A stretch of 64,000 nt of DNA from Azorinus chamasolen (GCA_963576725.1 OY755244.1:77623620-77687619); one strand, 5' to 3'; positions 19,655 to 30,256 are shown, numbered from the stretch's first letter. Program-made: numbers and translations. Notes: generated by a model from the letters alone, not told the origin.

Positions 19655-19826
19655 TACTAAACTATAAACTGGAATTTTAATGAAGAGCAATTTAGGTCTT
19701 TTCAGGCAGGTGGCTGATTAATCCAGGGTGAAAGTCACACAGACAGATCTGCATTAATATGTCACCTGTATGAAAGACCGAGATCAATGCTAATTTAAAC
19801 GCCCGGTTTAGAGAGGGTTTACTGTA
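19655..19826. mobile_element. pg-4 MITE, degraded
   Basis: actaaactataaactggaat ... cccggtttagagagggttta-ctgta. The palindrome centre is deleted (agtcacacagacagatctgc). Upstream 19594-19654 holds a decayed pg right end. Confidence 0.65.
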
Positions 19827-19864
19827 TTTGAAATTCTATTGATATTTCTCTGAGCGGCTGCATT

Positions 19865-19935
19865 ACATTTTCAAACAGCTTCGATAAGAAAGTGACATCG
19901 AAAACACCCGATTCATACTGCTTGACACTTGAATG
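19865..19935 (+). mobile_element. Degraded pB-F fragment
   Basis: ttttcaaacagcttcgataa ... cgattcatactgcttgacac. Confidence 0.35.
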
Positions 19936-20029
19936 ATATGCATGAAAAAGGAATGCAATAAAAGACACATGATCCCATACATAGGGTATAGGCAAACAGT
20001 GTAGACCCAGATTAGAGGAATACTTCTAA

Positions 20030-20390
20030 TTTTTATAATGATATGGACTGGGAAATGTTTGACCCTAGCTGAAACTGAAGAATCATATCTATATTATTTC
20101 ATAAGAAATCAGAGCAGACTCTGATCTGACGGCTCCTTCAATGGCCATCTGATCTGGGTCTACTCTGTTTGCAAAGGCATAGATATGTCTATTTATGGAG
20201 TAAGAGGTTTAGCAAACAAAGCAGACTCTAGTCAGATATCTTTTACAGGAGCCATCTGATATGGATCTACTCTGTTTGCAAAGGCGTAGAAAGGTCTATT
20301 TATTGAGTAAGGGGTTTAGCAAACAAAGCAGACCCTGGTCACATATTTCCTGTATCACCTTCAGGCCTACTCTGTTTGCAAATGTTGATT
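20030..20390 (+). mobile_element. pB-G with its right half repeated three times
   Basis: One pB-G interior is followed by three consecutive palindrome-to-end blocks beginning with gcaaacaaagcagac at about 20108 (as gaaatcagagcagac), 20214 and 20320; blocks one and two end with tatttatggagtaagaggtt or its variant. Confidence 0.75.
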
Positions 20391-20581
20391 AACCCTTTCC
20401 TCCATAAATTCACCTTTCTACGCCTCTGTAAGAATCACCTGTTGAAACCATTGTGATAAATAACACAATGGTTTCAAACTACAAAATTCTAAAATTTTCC
20501 TTTTCTCTAGTTAATGCTCCTTTTCGGTAGATTTATTCAAAGTGGTTGGATCTAAAAATAGGCTATGAGGGAATGTGTTAA
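20389..20581 (-). mobile_element. pB-C MITE, palindrome centre deleted
   Basis: TTAACCCTTTCCTCCATAAA (pB-G-like end) ... gagggaatgtgTTAA. Arms collapse to accattgtgataaat-aacacaatggt. Confidence 0.85.
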
Positions 20582-20635
20582 GACGGAATTATCAAGTTCA
20601 GGGTGAAACAAACAGCCGAATGCGTGCTTTAAGCC

Positions 20636-20924
20636 TTAATTTCATGACTATACATGTAGGATACAATGACATCATGAATATTAATTAGACGAGTTTTCAT
20701 AATGACATGAATACATGAAAGTCTGATCATGGCAGATACTGTAACATCAGATCTATATAAGCAAACAGAATAAACCACGATCTAAGCACTTTTCGTCTTA
20801 TCTATTTAATTTTACAAGCAAACAGAACAAACCCTGATCAGACTGCTCCTACAGGATTTGTCTGATCTGGCTCTACTCTGTTTGCAAAAGCGTTAAAATT
20901 CGTGTGTATAAAGTAAAGGGCTAA
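20636..20924 (+). mobile_element. pB-G MITE
   Basis: TTAATTTCATGACTATACAT start; a partial duplication of the palindrome start (gcaaacagaataaaccacga and gcaaacagaacaaaccctga, about 60 bp apart); end aaagtaaagggctaa. Confidence 0.75.
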
Positions 20925-21079
20925 TTTTCTTGTTTATGTATATTTTATGGCAGTCTTTACTACAGGTAAGTAGGGGGTTATATGGCTGAAACATTTGTTA
21001 AGTAGCACCAGAGGTACTTAAAAACAAATAAAGCATACATAACTATGTTTCATAGGCTACCACTCTGTTCATACTATTA

Positions 21080-21257
21080 CCCCATCCGTGAAAAAGAAAA
21101 TCTGGATCCGTTGCAATATCGATCAAGCTTTTTAGAAAACATTGACCGAGTGTCAAACTGCTTGGAGCCTGATGAGACGCCGAGTTACTCGGCGTCTCAT
21201 CTGGATCTAAGCTGAATGCAAATGCGAGACAAGTCGTGTATAGCCAGGGGAAGGGTA
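21080..21257 (+). mobile_element. pB-F MITE
   Basis: tcgatcaagctttttagaaa subterminal region, gagtgtcaaactgcttgg, perfect core gatgagacgccgagttactc with T:T mismatch, end tagccaggggaagggtaa. Confidence 0.75.
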
Positions 21258-21388
21258 AATATCATAGCATTTTGAAAAGCACACACACATTTCATTTTCA
21301 TAAAAGAGAAATAGTTTAGATTGTAAGTGTGGTAGAGAGACAGACCCACGTAATGGGTATATCAACATCAACATTGAGTGAGTGTGTG

Positions 21389-21529
21389 AGTGAGAAATAG
21401 AGGGACAGACAGAGAGACAGAGAGAGAGACAGAGAGAGAGAGACAGACAGACAGACAGAGACAGGCAGACAGACATACATACAGAGAGAGAGAGAGGGCA
21501 GAGACAGAGACACGCGAGAGAGAGAGAGC

Positions 21530-21560
<31 letters not shown>

Positions 21561-21561
21561 C
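21389..21561. repeat. (CAGA)n/(GA)n tract
   Basis: Purine-rich tract of gagacagacagacagagaga units; open frames across it on both strands are low-complexity artefacts. Confidence 0.95.
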
Positions 21562-21797
21562 TGTGTAGTAAAACATATAGGTTTATGTGTTGGTGATGGG
21601 CTGTAATATCAATGCATATATATGTTATTATTGAAAATAAACATACCCTCTCCTCTGTGTCTACACTGTTTGCAATGGACAATGGTGACTCGTTTGCCAC
21701 ACTGAAAGGCTAATGCATGCATGTAATAGGAACATAATGCACCCTCTGTTGACCTATTACTCAAATACGTATCATATTTGTCTAGACAGCTGGCTCC

Positions 21798-22051
21798 TTA
21801 ACCCTTTCCCTGGTCTATGTTTAGTCCAAATTTTAATTCCTACTGAATATTCATGGACAAAATAGTTATAATGCAATATGGAAAGTGGAGCATTGTAGCC
21901 GTTTTAGAAAGTAAAGAAACAGCTCCATCAAATCCCATTAGCAAACAGAGCAGAACCTGGTCAGACGGCTTCTATATAGGAGCCGTCTGATCTGGGTCTA
22001 CTCTGTTTGCAAATGCGTGAAACCACGTTTATATATGAAGGAAAGGGTTAA
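21798..22051 (+). mobile_element. pB-A MITE, full length
   Basis: TTAACCCTTTCCCTGGTCTA ... atgaaggaaaggGTTAA; palindrome centre ggcttctatataggagcc. Confidence 0.9.
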
Positions 22052-22225
22052 GCAGTCATCCACATAATTCGTTACCAGGTCTTCTATAGAAAATGTTGGG
22101 TGTAGCTAGGGTTTACTGTAGCTGGGTTAGAAGCAATACTACGGGGAGCGGTCTTTGGGGGAGAGAATTCAACAACGCCGTGTGATATAACACCGTTTCT
22201 AGGCATGTATCATTGCTGCCAAGGT

Positions 22226-22431
22226 CCAACCCTTCCCCCGCTATTCGCGATCTGACTTGCAAACAGTTTGGATCCAAATGAGACGCCGAGTAACTCGGCG
22301 TCTCATCAGGATCCAAACTGTTTGACACTAAGCGAATAGAGTTTCAAAAGCTTGAATGAATCGGAATTTCGGAAGTAATTGCACCAGATCCAAATTTGAA
22401 GCAGACATTATTTTTTACAGAGAGGTATAGG
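22226..22431 (-). mobile_element. pB-F MITE
   Basis: ccaacccttcccccgctatt start; core gatgagacgccgagtaactc flanked by caaacagtttggatcc / ggatccaaactgtttg; gaatagagtttcaaaagctt and gcaccagatccaaatttgaa follow; right TTAA lost. Confidence 0.8.
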
Positions 22432-22979
22432 CTATATATAACACGTGCTTCCAATAAGCTCAGCCTGTTGGTGAACACCTACATCCCTCGGTCACCGGCC
22501 ACCGGTCCCCAATATAAACTGAACGAGTTCTACTCCCACTGTGGACGTATGTCTGGTTCGTGTATTTCCAACCTAGTCCTACTACATGTAGTATTCCCAA
22601 AACTACCGCGTGTCCCAAGAATGCCTTAAACCACGAGGAAATTTCTGAAAGAAACCGTTTGACCCATGAAAATGAGAAAGAAATGAAATGCAAAAAAATG
22701 CCGAAAGTAAGGAATTATGAAAGAAGATTAAGAAAAATCGACAAAATGATAGAAATGAATTAAGATATTATTGAGAGGAACAATCATGGCTTCGGTCACT
22801 GTAGAAGTCACTTGTGTCACCCCGTGATTCTGTTTTCAGACTCAATGACATAACTATTAAATAATGATCTTTGTAAACTGTTCATTCTCCTTATCAATGA
22901 ATTATATGTACGGACGTCTTTCATAATAAACACTGCACACACACACACACAAAATGGCATTGGAACCGAGGTTTTTATG
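22432..22979. other. Unique sequence with (CA)n at 22936-22950
   Basis: The longest stretch here without a repeat match. Overlapping short frames (67-106 residues) show no domain or consistent coding signal. Gene-derived sequence cannot be excluded. Confidence 0.45.
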
Positions 22980-23632
22980 CCCCCCCCCCCCCCCATAAAA
23001 AGGTGGCATGTAGGGTTGCTCTTGTCCATAAGTCTGTACGTCCGTACGTTCATACGCACATCGGGAAAAATCCGGGCTTTTTCTTTGAAAGTATTTATCC
23101 AAACCCCGTCAAATTTTACACACATGTTTGTGGCCATTATATCCTGGTCAAGTTCGATAGCTATGTAAATCGCTTAGTCGTTTAGGAGTTGCGACCCTAT
23201 ATTTGCAAAAATTACTTTAAAAATATCTTGTCCGGACCTATTCGTGGAAAGTATTTGTCCAATCCTCACCAAACTTTACACAGGTTTGTATTCATTATAT
23301 CCTGGTCAAGTTCGATAGCCATGTAAATCGCTTCAGTCGTTTAGGAGTTGCGGCCCTTTATTTGCAAATATACTTTAAAATATCTTGTCCGGACTCTTTC
23401 TTGGAAAGTGTTTGTCCAATCCTCACCAAACTTTGCACACATTTTTGTGGCCATTATATATTGGTCAATTTCGATAGCCATATAAATCGCTTCAGTCGTT
23501 TAGGAGTTGCAGCCCTTTATTTGCAAAAAAGGCGTAACTCGCTTTAGTCATTGCATACATGATTATGGCCCTTACTTTCTGTGACAAAAAATCTGAAGTT
23601 AGGACATCAGTGTCCTATGGACACATTTCTAG
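22980..23632 (+). mobile_element. Helitron-like dispersed repeat (pearl-like)
   Basis: Begins after a C15 run (22980-22994) with ggtggcatgtagggttgctc and contains about three ~160-bp units (cttgtccggactctttcttg ... gtcgtttaggagttgcggcc at about 23060-23525). The 3' end is a hairpin gtgtcctatggacac (23610-23624), four bases, then CTAG followed by T. Units plus hairpin-CTAG end resemble bivalve pearl/HINE-type non-autonomous Helitrons. Confidence 0.6.
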
Positions 23633-23704
23633 TTTGTTGACGATCGGTTTTCATAACTATACATGTTTGTCTTGATGATGGAATGTAATAGCTATATATT
23701 GTAC

Positions 23705-24163
23705 TTATTATACTGCAAAGTAAAATCCTCACTTCTGATTGGTTAACTAGCCGTGTACATGAGTCCATGTACCCTGTGAGCTGACAGGGTACATAGAAAT
23801 CCCCCATGGCAGGCCCCACATATTATGGTCAGAAACCAAAAGACCGACTTCTCGACTCGGCTAAACAATAGCAAAATTCATAATCGACAACTATTGATAC
23901 GTAAAGAAAACAATGCAGGAATTAATTAAAAAACATCATTGTTTGAAATGACCAAAAAACAGTTTTTAGAGGAGTTATTATATCGTCCAGCCATTTATAA
24001 TAACACGAACGCCGATGAAATACTATACACACCACTTCGGATACCTTCGGGTAGAAATAAAGGTATTGGGGCGCTTTTAGGGGAATTAGCGTGTTTAGTG
24101 ATTCAACATGCCAAAATGGATTTATATAAATTATCCGAACCGTAAAACTTTGCAGTATAATAA
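23705..24163. mobile_element. Foldback-ended element with a 68-residue frame
   Basis: Ends ttattatactgcaaagt / actttgcagtataataa (17 bp). An inner small hairpin catgtaccctgtgagctgac-agggtacat is at 23774-23802. A frame at 23939-24145 (starts MFEMTKKQFLEELLY, ends KMDLYKLSEP) looks more protein-like than others in the window but I recognise no family. Confidence 0.5.
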
Positions 24164-24168
24164 ATTCG

Positions 24169-24307
24169 TTATACAGTTCTTTCCCAGGGTACATGACGAT
24201 TTATTCCCGGCTGGTAAAAGCATGTAACCCTCGCCTAACGGCTCGGGCAACATGATTTTCCTCAGCCGGGAATAAATCGTCATGTACCCTGGGAAATAAC
24301 TGTATAA
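24169..24307. repeat. Inverted repeat, ~45-bp arms
   Basis: ttatacagttctttcccagg ... tttattcccggctg (24169-24213) pairs with cagccgggaataaatcgtca ... (24263-24307). Loop about 49 bp. It shares gtaccctg with the neighbouring element, so the two may be one composite. Confidence 0.8.
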
Positions 24308-25585
24308 CTAATAATGTACGAGTCGTACGTGTGTTGGTAATGGGTCGTAATAGCTGTACATGTATGTGTGTTGGTAATGGGTCGTAATAGCTGTACATGT
24401 ATGTGTGTTGGTGACGGGCCGTAATAGCTGTACATCATGTGTGTTGGTAACGGACAGTAATAGCAACAGATGTATGTATTTATTACAGTCTGTAACAGCT
24501 ATACATGTAGGTGGGTTGATTACGGGTCGTAATAGCTATATAATGTATATATGTTGATGGCGGACTATAATAGCTATATACAGGTATGTGTTGATGACGG
24601 ACTGTAATAGCTATATACATGTATGTGTTGATGACGGACTGTAATAGCTATATACATGTATGTTTTGATGACGTACTGTAATAGCTATACATGTATATAT
24701 GTTGAGACTGGTCGTAATAGCTATATAATAATTGAGTACAAATGCCGTATATATATATGTTGATGACTAGTCGTAATAGCTGTACATGTATATATGTTGA
24801 TGACTGGTCGTAATAGCTATATATGTATTTGTTGATGACTGGCCGTAATAGCTGTACATGTATACATGTTGATGACTGGCCGTAATAGCTATACGTGTAT
24901 ATATTGACGATGGGCTGCAATAGATATAATATACACCTATATGTGTTATCGTCTGACTGTAACAGCCATACACGCAGTCGTGTTGATGAATGGCTTTAAT
25001 AGCTATACGTGTATATGTGTTTAGATGACGGAGTGCAATTATGTATATGCGCTGATGACGGGCTGTAATAATTATACATGTATGTGCTGCTGATGACGGG
25101 TTGTAATAGATATACATGTATGTGTGCTGATGACGGGTTGTAATAACTTCTTATACATGCATGTGTGTTGATGACGGGTTGTAATGTGTGCTGATGACGG
25201 GTTGTAATAACTATACATGTATGTGTGCTGATGATGGGTTGTAATTACTATACATGTATGTGTGTTGATGACGGGTTGTAATAGATATACATGTATGTGT
25301 GTTGATGACTGGTTGTAATAACTTCATATACATGTATGTGTATTGATGACGGGTTGTACTAACTATACATGTATGTGTGTTGATGACGGGCTGTAATAAC
25401 TATACACGTATGTGTGCTGGTGACGGGTTGTAATAACTATACATGTATGTGTGTCGATAACGGGTTGTAATAGATATACGTTTTTGTGTGTTGATGACGG
25501 ACTGTTATTACTATACTCATATGTGCCGATGACGGACGATAATAGCTGTTCATGTTTTTGTATTGTTGGCGGATTGTAATAACTA

Positions 25586-25709
25586 TACAGTAAAACCTCA
25601 CCATATAATAACGACCACTGTTTTACTTTCACCTTGCTTTAAGCAGCCACCTGCTCTAAATACCAACTAATTAACACAATTTAGTGGTGGATATTGAGAG
25701 GTTTGGCCA
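25586..25709. mobile_element. pg-1 MITE with internal deletion
   Basis: tacagtaaaacctcaccata ... cgaccactg joined to ttttactttcaccttgcttt and the right half; end decayed (gagaggtttggcca). Inserted in the minisatellite. Confidence 0.75.
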
Positions 25710-25950
25710 TACATACATGCGCCGGTGGCGGACAATAATAGCTGCACGTATAAGTGTGTTGACTACGGACTGTAATAATTGTACATCCGATGACGGACAA
25801 TAATAGCTATATATGTATATGTGCTGACGATGGACTGTAGTAGCTATATTATACATGTAGGTGTGGGTTGTAATAGCTATACGTGCATACGTGTTGATGT
25901 TGGATTGGGATAGCTGTATATGTAGATGTCTTCATAATTAGATGTAACAC

Positions 25951-26121
25951 AGACATCCAGATAACATTAAACATGTTCAAGAATAACTTCTTTATTTCTC
26001 CACCAAACCCTATGTTGTGACCACCCTTTAGAATCGTCTCGAAGAGACGATTCTAAAAAGTGGTCACAACATAAGGTTTAGTGGAGAAAGGACACTTTTA
26101 GTATTTGAGTACGCACCTGTA
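25951..26121 (+). mobile_element. Family D MITE
   Basis: Arms tttctccaccaaaccctatg and cataaggtttagtggagaaa around gaatcgtctcgaagagacga; outer part gtatttgagtacgcacctgt. Confidence 0.8.
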
Positions 26122-26539
26122 GCATTTAAATTTGTCTTATTTTAAGGTCTTTAGATTTAACAAGAATTTTTTTCTATGGACGAAGATTTTCTGTAAAAGA
26201 AATATCAATCTACTTGAGATCTATGATTTGTAGGTTTTCCTGGTTCGCAATCTTGACCCGTGCATTAATCTTGGAGAAGGGAAATAGTTTTCGTTCATGA
26301 AATATACATTTACAAAAGCCCCAATTTAATCAGACTCGTGGGGAAACTACATATATCATCAGCCTTTAGCATGTCTGGATTAATATCTGCCAACATGTCC
26401 TTGTTGAATGACTAGTGACCCAGCCACTGCCGCTTCAGACCGTACTTGGAGAACGTCACGTAGAGAATGGTGCAGCGATTGGTTATTATGTGTACACAAG
26501 AATAATGCGTAACCAGATATATATACAAATAATGTTATA
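26122..26539. other. No recognised feature
   Basis: Unique by eye; no frame, hairpin or repeat family seen. Confidence 0.55.
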
Positions 26540-26722
26540 AACAATAGAATCTGTCTTAAGCGGTCATCAAAAAAGGGGTATAGGTTTTGGTCTGTAAGGC
26601 AGGTGGTAGCTTAATGCAGGTCAAAAGTAATACAGAAAGCTTACCTGCATTAAGCAACCTCCCGACTTTTAAGAATCACATGGTCAGTAAATGAATGGCT
26701 GCTTAGTGCAGTTTCTACCGTA
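26540..26722 (+). mobile_element. pg-3 MITE, palindrome centre deleted
   Basis: acaatagaatctgtcttaag ... gcagtttctaccgta. The left arm stops at cagaaagctt and joins acctgcattaagcaacctcc. Confidence 0.8.
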
Positions 26723-26774
26723 TAGAGGTATGGCTAAGATACGTACATTAGATATTCATCCAGGAATAGATCCA

Positions 26775-26903
26775 TTATTAACTCCACCAAACCCTATATT
26801 CGTTAGAATCGTTTCTTCAAAGACGATTGTAAAGAATGGTCACAGCATAGGGTTTGGTGGAGAAATTTGATATACTCACCCAATCTATGACTCTGCTGTT
26901 AGG
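26775..26903. mobile_element. Family D core
   Basis: ctccaccaaaccctatattc (left arm shortened) and gtcacagcatagggtttggt (right arm). Confidence 0.65.
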
Positions 26904-26954
26904 TGTATGTCACTGTTGCAAAGTCTCGTAAATATAGTTTCATGATCTTTCAAC

Positions 26955-27113
26955 TCTGTACCTGATGAATATATTGACGTTCTACGTGTTTGTCAGATTA
27001 ATTTGAATAAAGAATAGTTTATCCAGGGCCGAATCTGTGTGAATCAAACAGAGCAGACACGGTCAGACGGCCCCTGCAGGGTCTACTATGTTTACAAAAG
27101 TGTGAAAAGCCGT
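26955..27113 (+). mobile_element. Degraded pB-G MITE
   Basis: ctctgtacctgatgaatata left; aaacagagcagacacggtca and ggcccctgcagggtctacta with a collapsed palindrome; right end merges into family D. Confidence 0.5.
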
Positions 27114-27306
27114 CCAGAGCTACAGATAAGGGTGTGTACCCAAATACTGACATCGTCATTTCTCCACCAAATCCTATACTGTGACCACTCTTTAGAATCG
27201 TCTCGAAGAGACGATTCTAAAGAGTGGTCACAGTATAGGATTTGGTGGGGAAATAAAAGTGCTATTCTTGAAAATGTCTAAATTTACGCACCCTATCTGG
27301 AGCTCG
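27114..27306 (-). mobile_element. Family D MITE, intact
   Basis: ccagagctacagataagggt start and acgcaccctatctggagctc end. Perfect palindrome, with paired changes in both arms relative to other copies: aaatcctatactg against cagtataggattt. Confidence 0.9.
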
Positions 27307-27822
27307 GGGCATCTGTATCTGGTAAAGGTTTAAAAGAAATGTTCTAATACATCTGTTATAGTAGTATACTGTATTTATCGACCGAAAATGCGGCAACATA
27401 CATACATGCATACGTCATTCACTCCCAACATGCAAAACGCTGTTTGACGGTCATTTTGAAACAATGACACAAGGTGTCACATCTCTGGTCGTTTTATTTG
27501 ACCCATGGTATGTTATAGTTTCTATATTTAAAGAATTTAGAAAAAAATAGTTTTCAGCAGACGACATTTTTCATAGCAGACGACATTATTTAGCGCAGAC
27601 GACATACCATAAGCGCAGTCAGGGAAGAACGCGTTATATAATAGCGGCTTTCTATCGATCCTGTAAATATTTGCTAAACGCTGTTTCAACAAATTCTTCT
27701 TGTCTTTAGACTGAAACTTGGGATCAATGGCGGAGAAATCGATATACGGGGGTGATATCTCCATACATTGTTTCAATTGCATTTCCCTATACTCTTCCCA
27801 ACATAGCTATGTTGTCTGCACA
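27307..27822. other. Mostly unique; gcagacgacat repeated three times
   Basis: gcagacgacat occurs three times at 27556-27604, the motif usually found near pB-E/F ends, so a degraded element may lie here. No gene recognised. Confidence 0.45.
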
Positions 27823-28242
27823 TACTGTAGAACCTGCCTAGTGCGACCATAAAATGAATAAACACGAGGGTAGATAACAACAGGTGGTTCATTAGCCCAT
27901 TCCCCCTAGACTACTTTTAGACCCAACCTCTTTGAATAATTCTTCCGGAAAGGAGCAGTTTTTAGAGAAAATGATTTTTTTTAGAATTATGTAGTTTTGG
28001 AAACCATTGTGATGAATAGAGCATTTGCTCATATGGAGCAAATGCTCTATTTATCACAATGGTTTCAAAAAATGACTTTTGCATGAGCGTCAAATGGCGC
28101 CAGTAAGAGGTATAAATGAGTTAATGCAGCGCGAAAATAAAGCAGAAAGCTGCAATCACTTTCATCCTGCATTCAGCTACCACTTACTTAGAAACGCAGA
28201 ATTAGTCCTATTTGGATGATCGCTTTAAACTGGGTTTACAGT
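27823..28242. mobile_element. pg element split by a pB-C insertion
   Basis: tactgtagaacctgcctagt ... caggtggttcatta, then pB-C, then ttaatgcagcgcgaaaataa ... ccactta ... ctgggtttacagtttg. Removing pB-C restores gcTTAATGCAG of the palindrome arm. Confidence 0.75.
27892..28124 (+). mobile_element. pB-C MITE inserted at TTAA in a pg palindrome
   Basis: TTAGCCCATTCCCCCTAGAC ... aagaggtataaatgagTTAA. Centre gcatttgctcatatggagca. Confidence 0.85.
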
Positions 28243-28312
28243 TTGTTTAACGTCTGCTCAAAAGTCGGTGACAGGTTTAGTTCCAGTTATGCTGAAGAAC
28301 TATCAAAACTAC

Positions 28313-28365
28313 AAGTGTCAAACAAACTAGCACCTGTACCAGACGTTCGGAGTTAGATCCGGATT
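28313..28365. mobile_element. pB-F arm fragment
   Basis: aagtgtcaaacaaactagca followed by ccagacgttcggagttagat. Confidence 0.35.
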
Positions 28366-28392
28366 ATATAATATAGTTACATATACATGTAC

Positions 28393-28511
28393 GGTATAAC
28401 TTGCCCGTAGGGACTACTTTTTCGTGAATGTTGGGTAGTCCGCCACCTTAAGCTACCATTAATGCATTAGACTTAGTTCTGGTAGTCGCTGTAGTAATAT
28501 CGTTTACTGTA
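28393..28511. mobile_element. pg relic
   Basis: ccgccaccttaagctaccat and ggtagtcgctgtagtaatat ... tactgta; the left half is unrecognisable. Confidence 0.45.
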
Positions 28512-28518
28512 TATTGAT

Positions 28519-28725
28519 TTAATCCTGTCCTTGATATAAACGTATGTTCACGCATTTGTAAACAGAGTAGACCCAGACCAGACGGCTCCTACAGGAACCG
28601 TCTGATCTTGGTCTGCTCTGTTTGCTAGTGAAATTTGAAAGATGTGTCTTTACTTTCTAAAATGGCTACACTGTAGGTTTTGAAATTTGAAATTTGCAAT
28701 AGATACAGAACAGGGAAATGGTTAG
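28519..28725 (-). mobile_element. pB-A MITE
   Basis: TTAATCCTGTCCTTGATATA ... gaacagggaaatggTTAG. Right part internally shortened (the ttcattataactattttgtc block is missing). Confidence 0.8.
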
Positions 28726-28840
28726 GTAGTGTTTATCTTTTGATGGGATAGTTTGTCCTAAAACACGGAAGTACATTCAACTGACTGAATCGTCATAATG
28801 ATAATAAATGTCTCCAATAGGAATGACAATGGAATATATT

Positions 28841-29085
28841 TTAACCCTTTACTACGTAGGTACACTTTTATATGTCTTTTTGCAAACAGTTTAGACCCAG
28901 ATCAGACAGCTCCTATAGGAGCTGTCTGATCAGGGTCTACACTGTTTGCATTCAGGCTCTTTTTGAACTGAATTGAAAATATCCTGCAGAAATAATTTGC
29001 AATATATACATACCAAATACTATTTGAGATAATAAATATGCATAGTGGATTGAGTGTAACTCATAAATATTCATAAATGGGCTAA
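28841..29085 (-). mobile_element. pB-G-like MITE, distinct interior
   Basis: TTAACCCTTTACTACGTAGG ... attcataaatgggctaa. Perfect palindrome gatcagacagctcctatagg with A:A mismatch; the interior (cctgcagaaataatttgcaa) differs from other pB-G copies, so it may be a separate family. Confidence 0.7.
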
Positions 29086-29334
29086 ACATACGATGCTATT
29101 TGGCGCATGGCGTCCGATCTGGATCCAAAATACGTGCTTGTAATGAAACGAATTTTCATAGGATAAAAGTAATTAAGAGTCATTATATCTTTTCAAAGTC
29201 AAATGTACTAATGCAGTACAACCTGCGTATTATCAAATTAATAGCCATGATGTCAGTATGTGTTACATGAATATACCTCAGATAAAGGAATAACTAACAC
29301 ATTCTGCAGAATCGGCTTATATCGATCATAGAAT

Positions 29335-29752
29335 GATGAATAAATATAGAGGTCGATAACAGCAAGTGGTTGCTTAATGTAGGACGAAAGCAATGCAGAA
29401 AGCTCCTATAGGAGCTACCATTCACCTGTCTCCTATAGGAGCTTTCTGTATTATTTTCGTCCTGCATTAAGTTATCTCATAAATATCCCTTCCTCCATAA
29501 ATACACCTTTCTACGCTTTTGCAAACATATTGGAGGTCTGATCAGAGTCTGCTCTGTTTGCTCATGAAATAATAAAAGATCTAACTATACAGTTTATGCC
29601 TTTGCCAACTTTTCCTGTTTCCATGTGCCAATATAAAAAAAAAAGTAATTAATATTCGCGTTGTCATTATTTCTTATATGAATATTTATGGAATACATAC
29701 ATGTATTAAATGCTTAGAATTAGACGTACTGTTATTGGTCGCTGTATGCATC
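29335..29752 (-). mobile_element. pg-2/3 element, duplicated centre, split by pB-G
   Basis: ataaatatagaggtcgataa, then gtggttgcttaatgtaggac; the centre ctcctataggagct occurs twice, about 26 bp apart. After the right arm (cctgcattaag) a pB-G intervenes; the right end resumes as gcttagaattagacg ... ggtcgctgta. Confidence 0.6.
29485..29698 (-). mobile_element. pB-G MITE inside a pg element
   Basis: ccttcctccataaatacacc start; palindrome half deleted (gcaaacatattggaggtctg); reverse interior to tatttatggaatac. Confidence 0.7.
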
Positions 29753-29757
29753 TTTAA

Positions 29758-29986
29758 TTAACCCATTACCTAATAGGCTATTTTTAGATACAACCTCTTT
29801 GAATAAATCTACCCAAAAGGAGCATTAACTAGAGAAAAGGAATGTTTTAGAAGTATGTAGTTTGAAACCATTGTGATAAATAGAGCATTTGCTCCTATAG
29901 GAGCAAATGCTCTATTTATCACAATGGTTTCAGAAAGTGACTTTTACAGAGTCGTCAAAAGTCGTCAATATGAGGGAATGGGTTAA
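29758..29986 (+). mobile_element. pB-C MITE, near consensus
   Basis: TTAACCCATTACCTAATAGG ... atgagggaatggGTTAA, 229 bp. Perfect palindrome at 29868-29931 around gcatttgctcctataggagc. Confidence 0.92.
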
Positions 29987-30014
29987 TGTAGTCAGAAGTG
30001 TGTTTCATCTCCAT

Positions 30015-30178
30015 AGCAACAGATAAATAAATGTGCGTACTCAGCTACTAAAATCGTCATTTCTCCACCAAACCCTTTGTTGTGACACTCTATATAATCG
30101 TCTCTTCGAGACTTGGAGAAATAAAGGAGTTATTCTTGAAAATGTTTTAATTTACGCATCTTGTCTGGACCACTGGTC
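30015..30178 (-). mobile_element. Family D MITE, right arm deleted
   Basis: agataaataaatgtgcgtac, left arm tttctccaccaaaccctttg, centre tcgtctcttcgagac, then directly ttggagaaataaagg; outer end acgcatcttgtctggacc. Confidence 0.75.
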
Positions 30179-30256
30179 TCAGTGGACAGCTCACTGTAAA
30201 AATGTAAATAGCCACAGTTCCATGTCCGGAGTATAGCTATGTTTCATATGTACCAT

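Larger units (their letters stand above)
23645..25920. repeat. 37-bp minisatellite, ~40 copies, interrupted
   Basis: Unit approximately tgatgacgggttgtaataac followed by tatacatgtatgtgtgt. Early copies (23645-23703) are separated from the main array (24315-25920) by two foldbacks; a deleted pg-1 lies at 25586-25709. The array is least diverged at about 25080-25470. Confidence 0.85.

Noticed and set aside
21207..21700. Leucine/serine-rich hydrophobic frames that look like membrane segments
   Set aside because: They translate a (CAGA)n/(GA)n tract.
22396..22763. Possible exon (77- and 67-residue frames, lysine-rich end)
   Set aside because: Region is unique and could be coding, but overlapping frames in several phases, no domain and no convincing splice-site pair leave it unsupported.
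22980..23632. LTR or SINE identity for this dispersed repeat
   Set aside because: No paired LTRs, no A/B-box promoter recognised and no poly(A) tail; the hairpin plus CTAG end fits a Helitron-like element better.
23645..25920. Second CRISPR-like candidate, also checked as a coding repeat
   Set aside because: Contiguous 37-bp minisatellite; reverse frames rich in Y/S/I are repeat artefacts.
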